From IMG/VR virus record IMGVR_UViG_3300009158_000034, positions 62,001 to 126,000 of that record: a stretch of 64,000 nucleotides of DNA, one strand, 5' to 3'. The DNA is from a virus. This document shows positions 25,862-34,258 of the stretch, piece after piece (the first letter of the stretch is position 1; each line of letters opens with the position of its first letter). The notes below the pieces were generated by a model that saw only the letters and a list, made by a program, of their open reading frames with translations, made no database searches and was not told the origin of the DNA. The translations under genes and the position numbers were made by a program.

Positions 25862-26235
25862 TATGCCACCTTCCGAAAATATTGATAGGGCAAGCCCAGA
25901 TCATAGCACAGATATTCCCAGTCGCCATTAGCGTTGCTAGCGTCCATGATCCAGCGCAATGCAGTCTCACGGTCACGCGCGCCCATGCAGATAGTGTTGG
26001 TGACATGCTGCTCAAACTTATCCACAGCTTCCTTCTCAGCAACCTTACGCTGGGCTTCCTCACGCACGATCACAGCTTCCAAACTTGCAAACTCCAGTTG
26101 GAAGTCTTGCAGCGTCCAAGTGCTGGTGTCGATACCACGAGGGCGAACACCATGTGCGTCCTTGTACATATCCCAGTAGATGCACTGGGCTTGTTCCAAG
26201 TCAGACATTTGTTCCCAAGTAGTGAATTCAGACAT
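25861..26235 (-). CDS. Early unknown protein
   Basis: 124 residues from the ATG at 26235 (AAGGAAC before it; the frame is open six codons further). Helical and charged, with a central coiled-coil-like stretch (about 70-95). Trp and Tyr near both ends. Function unknown. Confidence 0.7.
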   Translation of the reverse strand: MSEFTTWEQMSDLEQAQCIYWDMYKDAHGVRPRGIDTSTWTLQDFQLEFASLEAVIVREEAQRKVAEKEAVDKFEQHVTNTICMGARDRETALRWIMDASNANGDWEYLCYDLGLPYQYFRKVA

Positions 26236-26264
26236 ATTTGTTCCTTTAATCAATCTAAGCCTCT

Positions 26265-26293
26265 ATTATAGACCCAAAACCATTTAATGTCAA
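26265..26293 (-). promoter_or_regulatory. Early cassette promoter
   Basis: TTGACA, the 17-nt spacer with one changed base next to the -10 box, TATAAT. Drives the run 26235-25510. Confidence 0.9.
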
Positions 26294-26487
26294 CCGAAAA
26301 CAAATTCCCTGACCCACTCAAAACGGGTAGTAGAAGGGACCCACTTGAAGTGTTCCCGCTTGCGGCTTATCTTCTCAAAATCCATGCAGACCATGACCCA
26401 ACCCTTCTCAGGGCTGAAGCCAACTGTTTCTGCAACACGGACTACTTCGACCATGCTGCCGTCTGTCATCTTTGCTACAGTAGTCAT
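26290..26487 (-). CDS. Early small protein
   Basis: 65 residues, beta-rich start (VAKMTDGSMVEVVRVAETVG) and basic middle. AAGGAG-like site before the ATG. TGA lies in the next -35 box. Function unknown. Confidence 0.7.
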   Translation of the reverse strand: MTTVAKMTDGSMVEVVRVAETVGFSPEKGWVMVCMDFEKISRKREHFKWVPSTTRFEWVREFVFG

Positions 26488-26497
26488 TTTCTACTCC

Positions 26498-26659
26498 TTA
26501 CGCAAACGATCCACGCACTTCTTTAGCGCCGGGGATTTCTTCACATTCACATACCCAGTCAGAGAATGATTCGTAGTATCCCACGAAATACTCCGGACGC
26601 ATTTCAGTCTTGCAGTATGGGCACACTGGCATCACAATTGGTTCTATTTTTTCAGACAT
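26498..26659 (-). CDS. Small zinc-ribbon-like early protein (53 residues)
   Basis: CPYC at 13-16 and CEC at 37-39 give two Cys pairs that could bind zinc. AAAGGAG stands before the ATG and a cassette promoter 30 bp upstream. Too short for usual gene-length cut-offs, but promoter, site and composition all agree. Function unknown. Confidence 0.75.
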   Translation of the reverse strand: MSEKIEPIVMPVCPYCKTEMRPEYFVGYYESFSDWVCECEEIPGAKEVRGSFA

Positions 26660-26689
26660 AATGTTCTCCTTTAATCAATCTAAGAGTAC

Positions 26690-26718
26690 ATTATATACCC
26701 AAAACCATTTAATGTCAA
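26690..26718 (-). promoter_or_regulatory. Early cassette promoter
   Basis: TTGACA, the common 17-nt spacer, TATAAT. Drives the 53-residue gene at 26498. Confidence 0.9.
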
Positions 26719-26861
26719 GTTTGGGTAACCTTATTTACCGCAGATTCAGCATCTTTTTTTCCTGTAGGACCGAAAAAGTGCCATGGATATCCGTGTACTA
26801 CGGCTACCCACCCGGGGGTTTTCCTGCCGTAGTACACGCTTGCTTTTACCAAAAAAGCCAT
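26715..26861 (-). CDS. Small early protein (48 residues) starting inside a decayed promoter copy
   Basis: Starts AFLVKASVYYGRKTPGWVAV and ends NKVTQT; contains GYPWHFFGPTGKKDAE. Its ATG is the ATG of the promoter spacer motif TTAAATGG. The associated -35 box is intact (26866-26871) but the -10 position reads TAAAAG, so it is probably expressed from the promoter at 27177. AAGGA lies 10 nt before the ATG. TGA in the next -35 box. Confidence 0.65.
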   Translation of the reverse strand: MAFLVKASVYYGRKTPGWVAVVHGYPWHFFGPTGKKDAESAVNKVTQT

Positions 26862-26867
26862 TTAATG

Positions 26868-27143
26868 TCAATCCTTTTTCATAACATATTCAAACAGGAT
26901 CCACTTGGCACGATTGAGACATTGACGGGCATCTTCGGCCCGCATGAAGTCAACTTCACCGTACTCGGTGCTGACCATTTCTTGGGCGTCACTCATCAGG
27001 CTAGCAGCCATCATAGCAGGACCGGAGAATTTGAAAGTGAAACTAGATTCCACAGACTCACGCATACCTGCTTCGGTCACGCCATACATGCGGACTTCAC
27101 GCTTTTGTTTCTCGGTCAGTAGATCATACACGGTTGCAGTCAT
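26868..27143 (-). CDS. Early unknown protein
   Basis: 91 residues. TVYDLLTEKQKREVRMYGVTEAG at the start is helical; TFKFSGPAMMAASLMSDAQEM follows. I recall similar unnamed proteins in T4-like phages. TAAAGGAG precedes the ATG; promoter 34 bp upstream. The stop TGA is in the -35 box of the decayed promoter copy. Confidence 0.7.
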   Translation of the reverse strand: MTATVYDLLTEKQKREVRMYGVTEAGMRESVESSFTFKFSGPAMMAASLMSDAQEMVSTEYGEVDFMRAEDARQCLNRAKWILFEYVMKKD

Positions 27144-27176
27144 AAAAAGCTCCTTTAGTTAACTGTCTATAAGAGC

Positions 27177-27205
27177 ATTATATACCCAAAACCATTTAAT
27201 GTCAA
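27177..27205 (-). promoter_or_regulatory. Early cassette promoter
   Basis: TTGACA, the common 17-nt spacer, TATAAT. Drives the genes at 26868 and 26715. Confidence 0.9.
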
Positions 27206-28077
27206 GTTTTGGTAAAGTCTATTTCCCAGTTTTTTAGATGAAAATAACTAATTCCGTCCCGTTCCATATGCTTATAAAGCCCTTCTAGGGGAACAGAATC
27301 TTGCTCAAAAAAGTGTTCCCAAAGATGATTCAATTTGTTGTCAAGTGGAATTTCAATTTTGCAAAGTTTGTTGTCATCATCTTTCAACCAGTATTCTGAA
27401 AATTTATTTGTTTTATGTTTAACAACAAACTTTTTAATAGGCTTTAAAGTTTTTGTACCTGACCAGGCTGTAGTGTGTACGGGGAATTCAAACCTTGTAT
27501 TCAATTCTCTAACCATTTCATCAAATTCAATATCATATTCATAGAATTCAGGTAGACGATAAATTATCGGCATCAATTCTTCTCTGACTACTTTACTATC
27601 ACCGTGGATAAATGTACTTAAATCTTTTCTAAATTTAGTTAACCTTTGTTCACGCAAGGTCAACACCACGAGTTTCTTGCTGTAATAATCACGGATGACA
27701 TTAGCCTTATCTCTATCTTCCTGAATCATTTCTCTGAACAAGATACTATCAGTAAGTTTAGTCGGTCTATCATTGGGATTAGCTAAAATATCAATTTTGT
27801 GACTGAGCAGTGTTCGCAATCTATGCCAAGTAACACTCAATGCTAATACATCTTCTGTAGTCTCATACACTTCATATTTTTTTACATACGAACTATCTTG
27901 ATACAAGTCATCCCAAGATGTAGTACCATTCAATCCTGCAAGAGTATGAATATTGAGTGGTGAGGGGTTTTGTGTAGTAGCCCCGATGCTACCTTTAGTG
28001 ATAGCATTACCATATATTGCAAGTTGTTTCTGTACTGCAAGTTGTTTCTGTAGTATGTTTATGCTTGAATTAGCCAA
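27202..28077 (-). CDS. Unknown protein in the early region
   Basis: 291 residues with a TTG start at 28077, which is the only reasonable start; GGAA stands 8 nt before it. Charged, alpha/beta, with TWHRLRTLLSHKIDIL and REQRLTKFRKDL. Promoter 27 bp upstream. TGA lies in the -35 box of the next cassette promoter. No family recognised. Confidence 0.7.
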   Translation of the reverse strand: MANSSINILQKQLAVQKQLAIYGNAITKGSIGATTQNPSPLNIHTLAGLNGTTSWDDLYQDSSYVKKYEVYETTEDVLALSVTWHRLRTLLSHKIDILANPNDRPTKLTDSILFREMIQEDRDKANVIRDYYSKKLVVLTLREQRLTKFRKDLSTFIHGDSKVVREELMPIIYRLPEFYEYDIEFDEMVRELNTRFEFPVHTTAWSGTKTLKPIKKFVVKHKTNKFSEYWLKDDDNKLCKIEIPLDNKLNHLWEHFFEQDSVPLEGLYKHMERDGISYFHLKNWEIDFTKT

Positions 28078-28103
28078 TTGTATATTCCATGTTAATATGA
28101 GTT

Positions 28104-28132
28104 ATTTTACTATAGAAAATAAAGAATGTCAA
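28104..28132 (-). promoter_or_regulatory. Sigma70-type promoter
   Basis: TTGACA, 17 nt, TAAAAT, on the minus strand before the TTG-started gene. The spacer is unrelated to the cassette type after its first T's. Confidence 0.65.
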
Positions 28133-28214
28133 TATTTTTTTGCCCTATTACGCCTGCGGGTTGCTTCTTCTTCCCCAAATATTTCTTCCCAAGTTTTTCC
28201 TTTTTATCAAAATA

Positions 28215-28676
28215 TTACGATATTGATATATCTTCCATGCCGGCCGCTCTTAAACGTACAATGTGACCTAGCATGAAATTTTTTGATTCAAATGCTTTGA
28301 TTATACCAAGCCAACGATTCCTTAATAATGCTACTTCGTTAATCAATATTTCATATTCAATAACTTCATCTTCACCCTCAACATACTTGTCAGCATCACG
28401 GCTTGTCAATGCTCTATTATATGCTTCTAAATATTTTTGAAAATGTGTTCGGCGAATTTTCCGTAACTGAATATTCAAGTAGTTAAGTACCGCTTCCACT
28501 TCTTGTAACTGATTGAATCTATGTTCGGTAATGCCGGGTAAAGCGGCAATGTTCTTTTCAACATTGCCGTATATCTTTACCTCTTTCTTAGCATTATCTA
28601 ATTCAGTTTCAAAGTGTTGAATAAAATCAGGTATCACAGCCAGATTGACTGTTATCCTTGTGTACCAATTTGACAT
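28215..28676 (-). CDS. uvsY: UvsY-like recombination mediator
   Basis: 153 residues, helical. The second half (YNRALTSRDADKYVEGED and LRNRWLGIIKAFESKNF) follows UvsY of T4-like phages, where a dense helical domain loads UvsX onto gp32-coated ssDNA. The position, two genes below uvsX and near gp32, supports it. Length 153 against 137 in T4. Confidence 0.75.
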   Translation of the reverse strand: MSNWYTRITVNLAVIPDFIQHFETELDNAKKEVKIYGNVEKNIAALPGITEHRFNQLQEVEAVLNYLNIQLRKIRRTHFQKYLEAYNRALTSRDADKYVEGEDEVIEYEILINEVALLRNRWLGIIKAFESKNFMLGHIVRLRAAGMEDISIS

Positions 28677-28919
28677 TTAATCCCATTCGTCTAAGTCATC
28701 TTCTTCAAAATCTTCATCTTCCTCTGGAAAATGCTCGTCTGCATAACCCTTCAATGCTTTAGTGATATCTTTGTCCTTGAAGGCATCTTTGATATCTTCA
28801 ATCTCATAATTGTTATCAATTAAAAAATTAACAAGAGTATCTGCCGCATCATCACGCTCACTTAAATCAATATGTTCACGCAATGCATCCCAAACTTCAG
28901 CGATTATATCTAAACTCAT
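28677..28919 (-). CDS. Small acidic protein between uvsX and uvsY
   Basis: 80 residues, strongly acidic C-terminus (EEDEDFEEDDLDEWD). Overlaps uvsX by 4 bp (ATGA) and abuts uvsY, so the three are translated together. A similar small acidic gene at this place is familiar in related phages. Function unknown. Confidence 0.75.
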   Translation of the reverse strand: MSLDIIAEVWDALREHIDLSERDDAADTLVNFLIDNNYEIEDIKDAFKDKDITKALKGYADEHFPEEDEDFEEDDLDEWD

Positions 28920-29983
28920 TCTGTAACTTCCTCCTTAGATGTTACATTACTTATCACACTTTTAGTTTTTCCTGTATATTCAAGCATTACTTTATCTAGT
29001 ATGCCGTCTTTGTTAGCTTCCCAACCTTTGCGAAACGCTTTGAGAATCTCGCCATCTTCGGTAGTGTAAACTAAACTGTTGCCTTCTTTCTTCAAAGCAC
29101 CGGACTTCTCAAGCATATCAGTTAAGCCACTGTATGGACTCATGCCTGTCTCGTATGGAATCTTGACTTGGATGCTCTCAAAAGGTTTCGCATAGCGAGT
29201 TTTCATAATCTTACAAGCAGCACGGATACCATTCACTTCAGCAACCTTGTTACCATCCTCATCCTCTTTAAGTTTGAGTTTTTTCATAGCAACAACAATT
29301 GAACTTGCGTAAACAAAACCTTGACCACCACTGATTTTATCATCTGGATCAAACATATCTTGACTTGCGTATGTGTGATTAGTAGCAACTAATCCTACAT
29401 TGTGACTACCAAACATATTGACACAGTTACGAACAAGTGCTGTTAGTGCTTTGGGCTTGCGACCCATGTCACCTTTCATATCACCTGCTTCAAACTGATT
29501 AACGTCAGTTGGAGTCAATAGCATACCAAGACTGTCAATGACAAATAATACTTTTGGTTTGTCATCTTCTGACATTGCTTTATATGACTTCATAAATTCT
29601 GATATAGTTTTACCTACATCATCAATCATAGCCATGTTGAGTTTAAGCAATTTAGTTTCGCTTGTATCTACACCTAATGCGTGTAGCCATTTTTCATCTA
29701 AGGCATTTTCGCTGTCAATTAAGACAACATAGATTCCTTGTTGTTGTGCGTGTCTGACGAGGTTTCCGGAGCAGATGAAACTTTTTCCTGATCCAGACTC
29801 TCCGGCAAAGACAGTAACTTTACCAAGAGGTACACCTTTGTTAAAATCACCGCTAATGAGATAATTGAGTCCATAATTTCCTGTAGAGATCCAATCGGTT
29901 GGATCATTGTATCCTATGCTAAGTCCCTCAATACTTTTTGTAATCTCTCTACGGAACTTGCTTACATCAAATGGTTTTGCCAT
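28916..29983 (-). CDS. uvsX: UvsX RecA-like recombinase
   Basis: 355 residues. Walker A (GESGSGKS) at 61-68, Walker B-type strand (VLFVIDSLGML) later, then VATNHTYAS of the RecA core. UvsX forms filaments on ssDNA and drives strand exchange and recombination-dependent replication. Heads the uvsX - acidic gene - uvsY set. Confidence 0.95.
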   Translation of the reverse strand: MAKPFDVSKFRREITKSIEGLSIGYNDPTDWISTGNYGLNYLISGDFNKGVPLGKVTVFAGESGSGKSFICSGNLVRHAQQQGIYVVLIDSENALDEKWLHALGVDTSETKLLKLNMAMIDDVGKTISEFMKSYKAMSEDDKPKVLFVIDSLGMLLTPTDVNQFEAGDMKGDMGRKPKALTALVRNCVNMFGSHNVGLVATNHTYASQDMFDPDDKISGGQGFVYASSIVVAMKKLKLKEDEDGNKVAEVNGIRAACKIMKTRYAKPFESIQVKIPYETGMSPYSGLTDMLEKSGALKKEGNSLVYTTEDGEILKAFRKGWEANKDGILDKVMLEYTGKTKSVISNVTSKEEVTE

Positions 29984-30003
29984 TGATAATCTCTCTTTCT
30001 TTG

Positions 30004-30243
30004 TTATCTGTTGTTTGTACCTGTTAAGTACAGTTTATCATTAAATGATAATTTATCAAGTATATCGGGACATTTTTCAGCCATTGAATCAATTTCCCAA
30101 TCTTGTGGATAGTGTCTTAGTGCGGCTCTTGCACGATCTCTGATTAAACTAGGTACTCGTGGAGTACGACCAGGATCACACAATTCCTCTAATAATTTTT
30201 TACCTTGCTTCATGGCACGGTATCTTTCGTCTGGTAATGTCAT
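30004..30243 (-). CDS. BPSL0761-like small protein
   Basis: 79 residues. TLPDERYRAMKQGKKLLEEL, then DPGRTPRVP and LRHYPQDWEID is the pattern of a small bacterial and phage family named after BPSL0761. No function is known for the family. AGGAG precedes the ATG; a stable UACG-loop hairpin lies between it and gp32. Confidence 0.75.
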   Translation of the reverse strand: MTLPDERYRAMKQGKKLLEELCDPGRTPRVPSLIRDRARAALRHYPQDWEIDSMAEKCPDILDKLSFNDKLYLTGTNNR

Positions 30244-30258
30244 AGTGTTCTCCTAAGA

Positions 30259-30276
30259 TAGGGGCCGTAGCCCCTA
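30259..30276 (-). other. Stable hairpin with UACG tetraloop between gp32 and the next gene
   Basis: TAGGGGC, TACG, GCCCCTA on the minus strand: a 7-bp stem closed by a UNCG-type loop. There is no T-run, so it is more likely an mRNA stability or processing element, or a weak terminator, after gp32. Confidence 0.5.
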
Positions 30277-30283
30277 TATAGAT

Positions 30284-31285
30284 TTAAGCAGCCTTTTGGC
30301 GACTACGAATCATCGCCAAAATATCTTGTGCTTTGTCACTTGATGTATTTGCTGCTGGAACAACTACTGGAGCACTAGTGAAAGATGCTTCTGCTGCCGC
30401 AACATCATCTTCCCATGCGGGAGTATTAGTTGCTACTGGTGCAGTACGAACTGGCAATGCTGATTCAGTTACTGAACCTGCTGGAGCATCTAAGCCCCAT
30501 GGGCGAAAGTAGTTACCCCAACGTTCGTTGTCGTAAGGTTGACCATCTACTGATGCCTCAAACATTTCTTTCATAATGCGTAGTTCAGCTTCACCTGGCT
30601 TCTTAGGCAAGAAGTCACTAAGATTAAACAATCCATGTGCTTCAATTGCTGCTTGTTCAGCCTCAGTCAATGCTGTTTCTCTACGTGCCCAGTTACTTGT
30701 ACTGTAATCTGCATATCCACCCTTACTAGACTTCTTAATATTGAAGTCAAGACCGCGAATATAGTCAGTTGGCAATTCCATGATTTCAGGATCAAGTAAT
30801 CCACTCTTAACGATTGGGATGATTTGCGGGCTGATAACGAATCTACGAATTGGATTCGCAGGAGTCTTGTCATCACCCAATGGGTTTTGACGCACAAAGC
30901 CTTGAAAAATGTAACTACGCTTTTTCCAATACTTGTTAGCCATTTCTTTCAATGTCTCATCTTTGTACCAAGGACGAACCTCAGCCAAGATAGGGCATGT
31001 AGAACCATCGTTATACATTTCTACGCATGGAACTTGTACAACTAATTGTTTTGCTCCACTGTCACCTTTAACTCCATTGAATGGAAGTTTGATGATTTGT
31101 TTTTCTACCCAGAAAAATTCGTTCTTGGAATCACCATCGGGCAAGAAACGAATACTAGCAGTAGTGCCTTCGTCCATGTTCCAGTGGGGGTAGATAGAAT
31201 TATCTGATTGGGTTGTAGAACCCTTGTTGTTTGACTTATTGTCTTGCGCTGCGATACGTGCGCGGATATCTGCTAATGATGCCAT
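30284..31285 (-). CDS. 32: ssDNA-binding protein, gp32-like
   Basis: 333 residues. The N-terminal basic/polar ~30 residues, an OB-type core with VKGDSGAKQLVVQVPCVEMY, YWKKRSYIFQGFV and FVISPQII follow gp32 of T4-like phages. gp32 coats ssDNA and organises replication and recombination. Only two Cys (C87, C97) remain near the zinc site, against three Cys and a His in T4. The C-terminus is not acidic but ends RSRQKAA. Promoter and hairpin lie in its leader. Confidence 0.85.
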   Translation of the reverse strand: MASLADIRARIAAQDNKSNNKGSTTQSDNSIYPHWNMDEGTTASIRFLPDGDSKNEFFWVEKQIIKLPFNGVKGDSGAKQLVVQVPCVEMYNDGSTCPILAEVRPWYKDETLKEMANKYWKKRSYIFQGFVRQNPLGDDKTPANPIRRFVISPQIIPIVKSGLLDPEIMELPTDYIRGLDFNIKKSSKGGYADYSTSNWARRETALTEAEQAAIEAHGLFNLSDFLPKKPGEAELRIMKEMFEASVDGQPYDNERWGNYFRPWGLDAPAGSVTESALPVRTAPVATNTPAWEDDVAAAEASFTSAPVVVPAANTSSDKAQDILAMIRSRQKAA

Positions 31286-31331
31286 ATAAATATTCCTTAT
31301 AAATTTGAGATGGTCTCGTTTTTAAATTCGC

Positions 31332-31348
31332 TACTTCACCATGAAGTA
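31332..31348 (-). promoter_or_regulatory. Hairpin in the gp32 mRNA leader
   Basis: TACTTCA, 3-nt loop, TGAAGTA, on the minus-strand message 47 nt before the gp32 ATG. In T4, gp32 binds a structured leader to repress its own translation; this could play that part. Confidence 0.45.
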
Positions 31349-31364
31349 ACTAACACGATGAGTA

Positions 31365-31392
31365 AGTATAGCATACTTTCTCAACCTGTCAA
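31365..31392 (-). promoter_or_regulatory. Sigma70-type promoter for gp32
   Basis: TTGACA, 16 nt, TATACT, about 80 bp before the gp32 ATG. Confidence 0.75.
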
Positions 31393-31395
31393 TAG

Positions 31396-31403
31396 TATTT
31401 ATC
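31396..31403 (-). promoter_or_regulatory. Possible late box before gp32 (GATAAATA)
   Basis: NATAAATA on the minus strand, just upstream of the sigma70 promoter; would give gp32 a late transcript as well, as in T4. Confidence 0.4.
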
Positions 31404-31415
31404 TTTGTTATGGCA

Positions 31416-31438
31416 AACCTCACCTTTTAAGTGAGGTT
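31416..31438 (-). terminator. Possible terminator after the 931-residue gene
   Basis: AACCTCAC, 7-nt loop, GTGAGGTT, placed just after the stop at 31458. The T-run on the minus strand is only three bases, so termination may be partial. Confidence 0.5.
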
Positions 31439-31457
31439 TTTGATAAGTAATTTACCC

Positions 31458-34253
31458 TTATCTTCTGTGATTCATAATCTGTAAGATACGGTCTAAGTCA
31501 TCTTGACCTTCTTTTACATCTTTCTTGTCATCTTTTTTAGCCATTGATTTGGTAAGCGTATCTAGCGCGTGTTTGACCATTTTTTCTTTTGATATTGGCT
31601 TTGCTTCTTTATCAGGACCAGGACGCGGATCAGTATCACGACCTGTATACGCGCTTGGTTGGCTCTTGTCCATTTCTTCTAATACGCTACCAATATCAGT
31701 ATCACGCTTGTCATGTTGTGGTGATTTTGGTTTTTCTAATCTCTTTAGTATACTTGAGATTTTCTGATGTATTCTATCTGAGCCAGCCTCGATAGGATCT
31801 CTGCTCCAGTCTGTGTTGGAACGCTCATAATCATTTGGATTCAAATCTCTATCATATTGTGTATGAGTACCTTCATCCATTTCATCTTCAGTTGTAACTG
31901 CTTGAGCATCCATGTTGATGAAGTTTTCTTTCATTTTACGGTCGCCGTATAATTCTTTATCAGTAATCTTATCAGCAGCAGCAACTGCATCTTTGCCAAA
32001 CTTTTTTTCTACTCTCTTTTCGGTTGCATCTGCTTTGCGGTGTGCCTCGTCATCTCCCCATCCATCCATACCATGCGCTCTGCGTTTACCTAAAGTTTTT
32101 ACTGCTAATTCTTGTGAAATTTCATCTAGTTGACTTTCATTAGCACCGACTAGTTTACCTACTGCACCTTTTGGGCCTACTTTTTCTGTAGGTCCTAATT
32201 GACCTACACGCTTTTGATTAGCATCAAGACCTTCATCTACTTCTTTTTCTTTTTGACGTTGTTCTAACTCTTTGCCATACTTCTGTACTTTTTCGCGGAA
32301 GCTTTTCTCTTGTTCTTTGCTAGTCTCGCCTTTAGTAGACTTACGTGCATCATATTGACCCATGTCTACTTCTTCAGATACACCTTCTTCTTTGTGACTA
32401 AATTTAGCACGAATGTTTTGCATTTTTTCTTTACCAGCATGTTCACGACCTGCTTTGCGTAATGCGTCCATACCTTTTTCACCGTACTTCTTATTACCTA
32501 AGTATGCTTGCAATGCACTTTCTTCAACTTCTTCTTCTGGCAATACACCTTTTGGTCCGCCACGCATTGTATATTGACTACTTGCTTTCATGTCACCCAT
32601 GCGGCCTTTAGTTAGAGTTCCTTTTTTGCCTGCTTTATCTGTTTTGTACACATCATCTGGTCCAGCTGATTTTTTTAAAGCAAGTGTATCATAGTTAGGT
32701 TTCTTACCTGAGTTGTATCTTCTTTGAGTTGTTATATTTCCAAGGGCATTCATAGCATCACCTATAGAATCAAAGGTCGAATGAATATCATCAGTACCGT
32801 AATAACCGTTATTAACATTAAAGTCTACTTTAATTTTACCAGTTTTTAAATCTTGTATAACGGTACCGCTAGCATCATATCCATCTTCATCATCATCAAA
32901 ATCAAATTGTCTTGTATTAGGTTCATCTGGGTCAACTTCATACCAGCCGTGTAAATTTTCAATTGCTTTACCAAAATCTCCTTTACCTTCAGCGATACCA
33001 TTCAATGATTGTGTAACTTGCTTGACCCAACCACTAACATCACTACCGCCAATTTCTTCAACATCACCTACATATTCAGCAACGCTATCAATAGCATCTC
33101 CTACTTTTTCAGGGCCATATTTCTGCAATAAATCTGGGTGTTGCATTAGTATGCGTCTTGTTATAGCTTGTGTAACCGGACTATACTGGTCTAAACTTTC
33201 AGGAATGCCAACTGGGTTATTGCTTGTAAGGCTTTCTTCTTCGACCAAACTGTCAGCCCACTCTGCTAGCTTGTTCATCTCTTTATCAACCACTGATTCA
33301 GAAACTTTTTTATGTATTCTATTCAATATAGGCATTACACTTTCAATACGTGGATCTAATGTTTCTTGTACAAACAATTCATTTAGATTAGATTCATCAC
33401 CTTCAGTTTCCATCAATGCAGGAGTCCAGCTTTCAAAGTAAGCATTGTATCCACGCTTACCAGTCATGCGGCTCAATGATTCGCGTAGACTTTGATAGTG
33501 TGCGATACCTTCATTGACTAATGATTGTGCTGATTCATTGAATTGACCATTACGTGTAGCACGAACGAATCCAGCCATCTTGCTATATTCTTCACATAGG
33601 CTATGAACATGGTTCCAACGATCATCATTGACTTTGCCACCTTCAGCGATATGTCTAGCATATACACGGGCGATACCTGGCTTCTTAGTATCAAGTAGAT
33701 AGCGTTCGCCTTCTTGATTCTCTAGGAATATCCTATTGATGTTACGATAGCGTTGTTCACCTTCTTCAATGACACGGCTGTGTTCAATGACAATCTTGAC
33801 TGTAGGTATAGCATCGCTATAACTTGCTTTTCTGCCCATTGGGTAGTAACCCTCTGCTATTTTGTCTTTGTCTCTCATATGTTTCCTTCTTGCCATATCG
33901 TCATTAACATGGTCTTTGTTCTTTGTATTAAATCCTTTAAGTCCTCTAGTCATTCTAAAAGAACTTAATTGATGTAAAAATCCGCTCCAAGAATCATCAT
34001 AATCTAATCCCGGGGTTTTATCACCAGGACTATTAGATACATCATCACCGAAATATACAGTTAATACTCTATCATCATCTAATGTAACAAAGACGGTTCC
34101 GTATTCTTCCCCGTCTTTAGTAAATTCAAACTTGAAAATGTCTGCTTCATCTGGAACTGGAGTAGCTTTACCTGTTGCGTCTAACGGTTTTGGTTTATAT
34201 TTGGACAACAATTGATAAAGTTGACGGTTGAGGGTTTCTGTATTAGTTGGCAT
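31458..34253 (-). CDS. Large charged protein, probably virion-associated
   Basis: 931 residues. The first ~250 form a folded domain (FKFEFTKDGEEYGTVFVTL; DDSWSGFLHQLSSF); the remainder is highly charged with Lys/Asp/Glu and short recurring units such as GEKGMDALRKAGREHAGKE, and looks partly disordered. I recall such units in hypothetical proteins of marine T4-like phages. It follows terminase by 20 bp. No ribosome binding site is visible; a GATAAATA box stands 5 bp before the ATG. Confidence 0.65.
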   Translation of the reverse strand: MPTNTETLNRQLYQLLSKYKPKPLDATGKATPVPDEADIFKFEFTKDGEEYGTVFVTLDDDRVLTVYFGDDVSNSPGDKTPGLDYDDSWSGFLHQLSSFRMTRGLKGFNTKNKDHVNDDMARRKHMRDKDKIAEGYYPMGRKASYSDAIPTVKIVIEHSRVIEEGEQRYRNINRIFLENQEGERYLLDTKKPGIARVYARHIAEGGKVNDDRWNHVHSLCEEYSKMAGFVRATRNGQFNESAQSLVNEGIAHYQSLRESLSRMTGKRGYNAYFESWTPALMETEGDESNLNELFVQETLDPRIESVMPILNRIHKKVSESVVDKEMNKLAEWADSLVEEESLTSNNPVGIPESLDQYSPVTQAITRRILMQHPDLLQKYGPEKVGDAIDSVAEYVGDVEEIGGSDVSGWVKQVTQSLNGIAEGKGDFGKAIENLHGWYEVDPDEPNTRQFDFDDDEDGYDASGTVIQDLKTGKIKVDFNVNNGYYGTDDIHSTFDSIGDAMNALGNITTQRRYNSGKKPNYDTLALKKSAGPDDVYKTDKAGKKGTLTKGRMGDMKASSQYTMRGGPKGVLPEEEVEESALQAYLGNKKYGEKGMDALRKAGREHAGKEKMQNIRAKFSHKEEGVSEEVDMGQYDARKSTKGETSKEQEKSFREKVQKYGKELEQRQKEKEVDEGLDANQKRVGQLGPTEKVGPKGAVGKLVGANESQLDEISQELAVKTLGKRRAHGMDGWGDDEAHRKADATEKRVEKKFGKDAVAAADKITDKELYGDRKMKENFINMDAQAVTTEDEMDEGTHTQYDRDLNPNDYERSNTDWSRDPIEAGSDRIHQKISSILKRLEKPKSPQHDKRDTDIGSVLEEMDKSQPSAYTGRDTDPRPGPDKEAKPISKEKMVKHALDTLTKSMAKKDDKKDVKEGQDDLDRILQIMNHRR

Positions 34254-34258
34254 AATTG

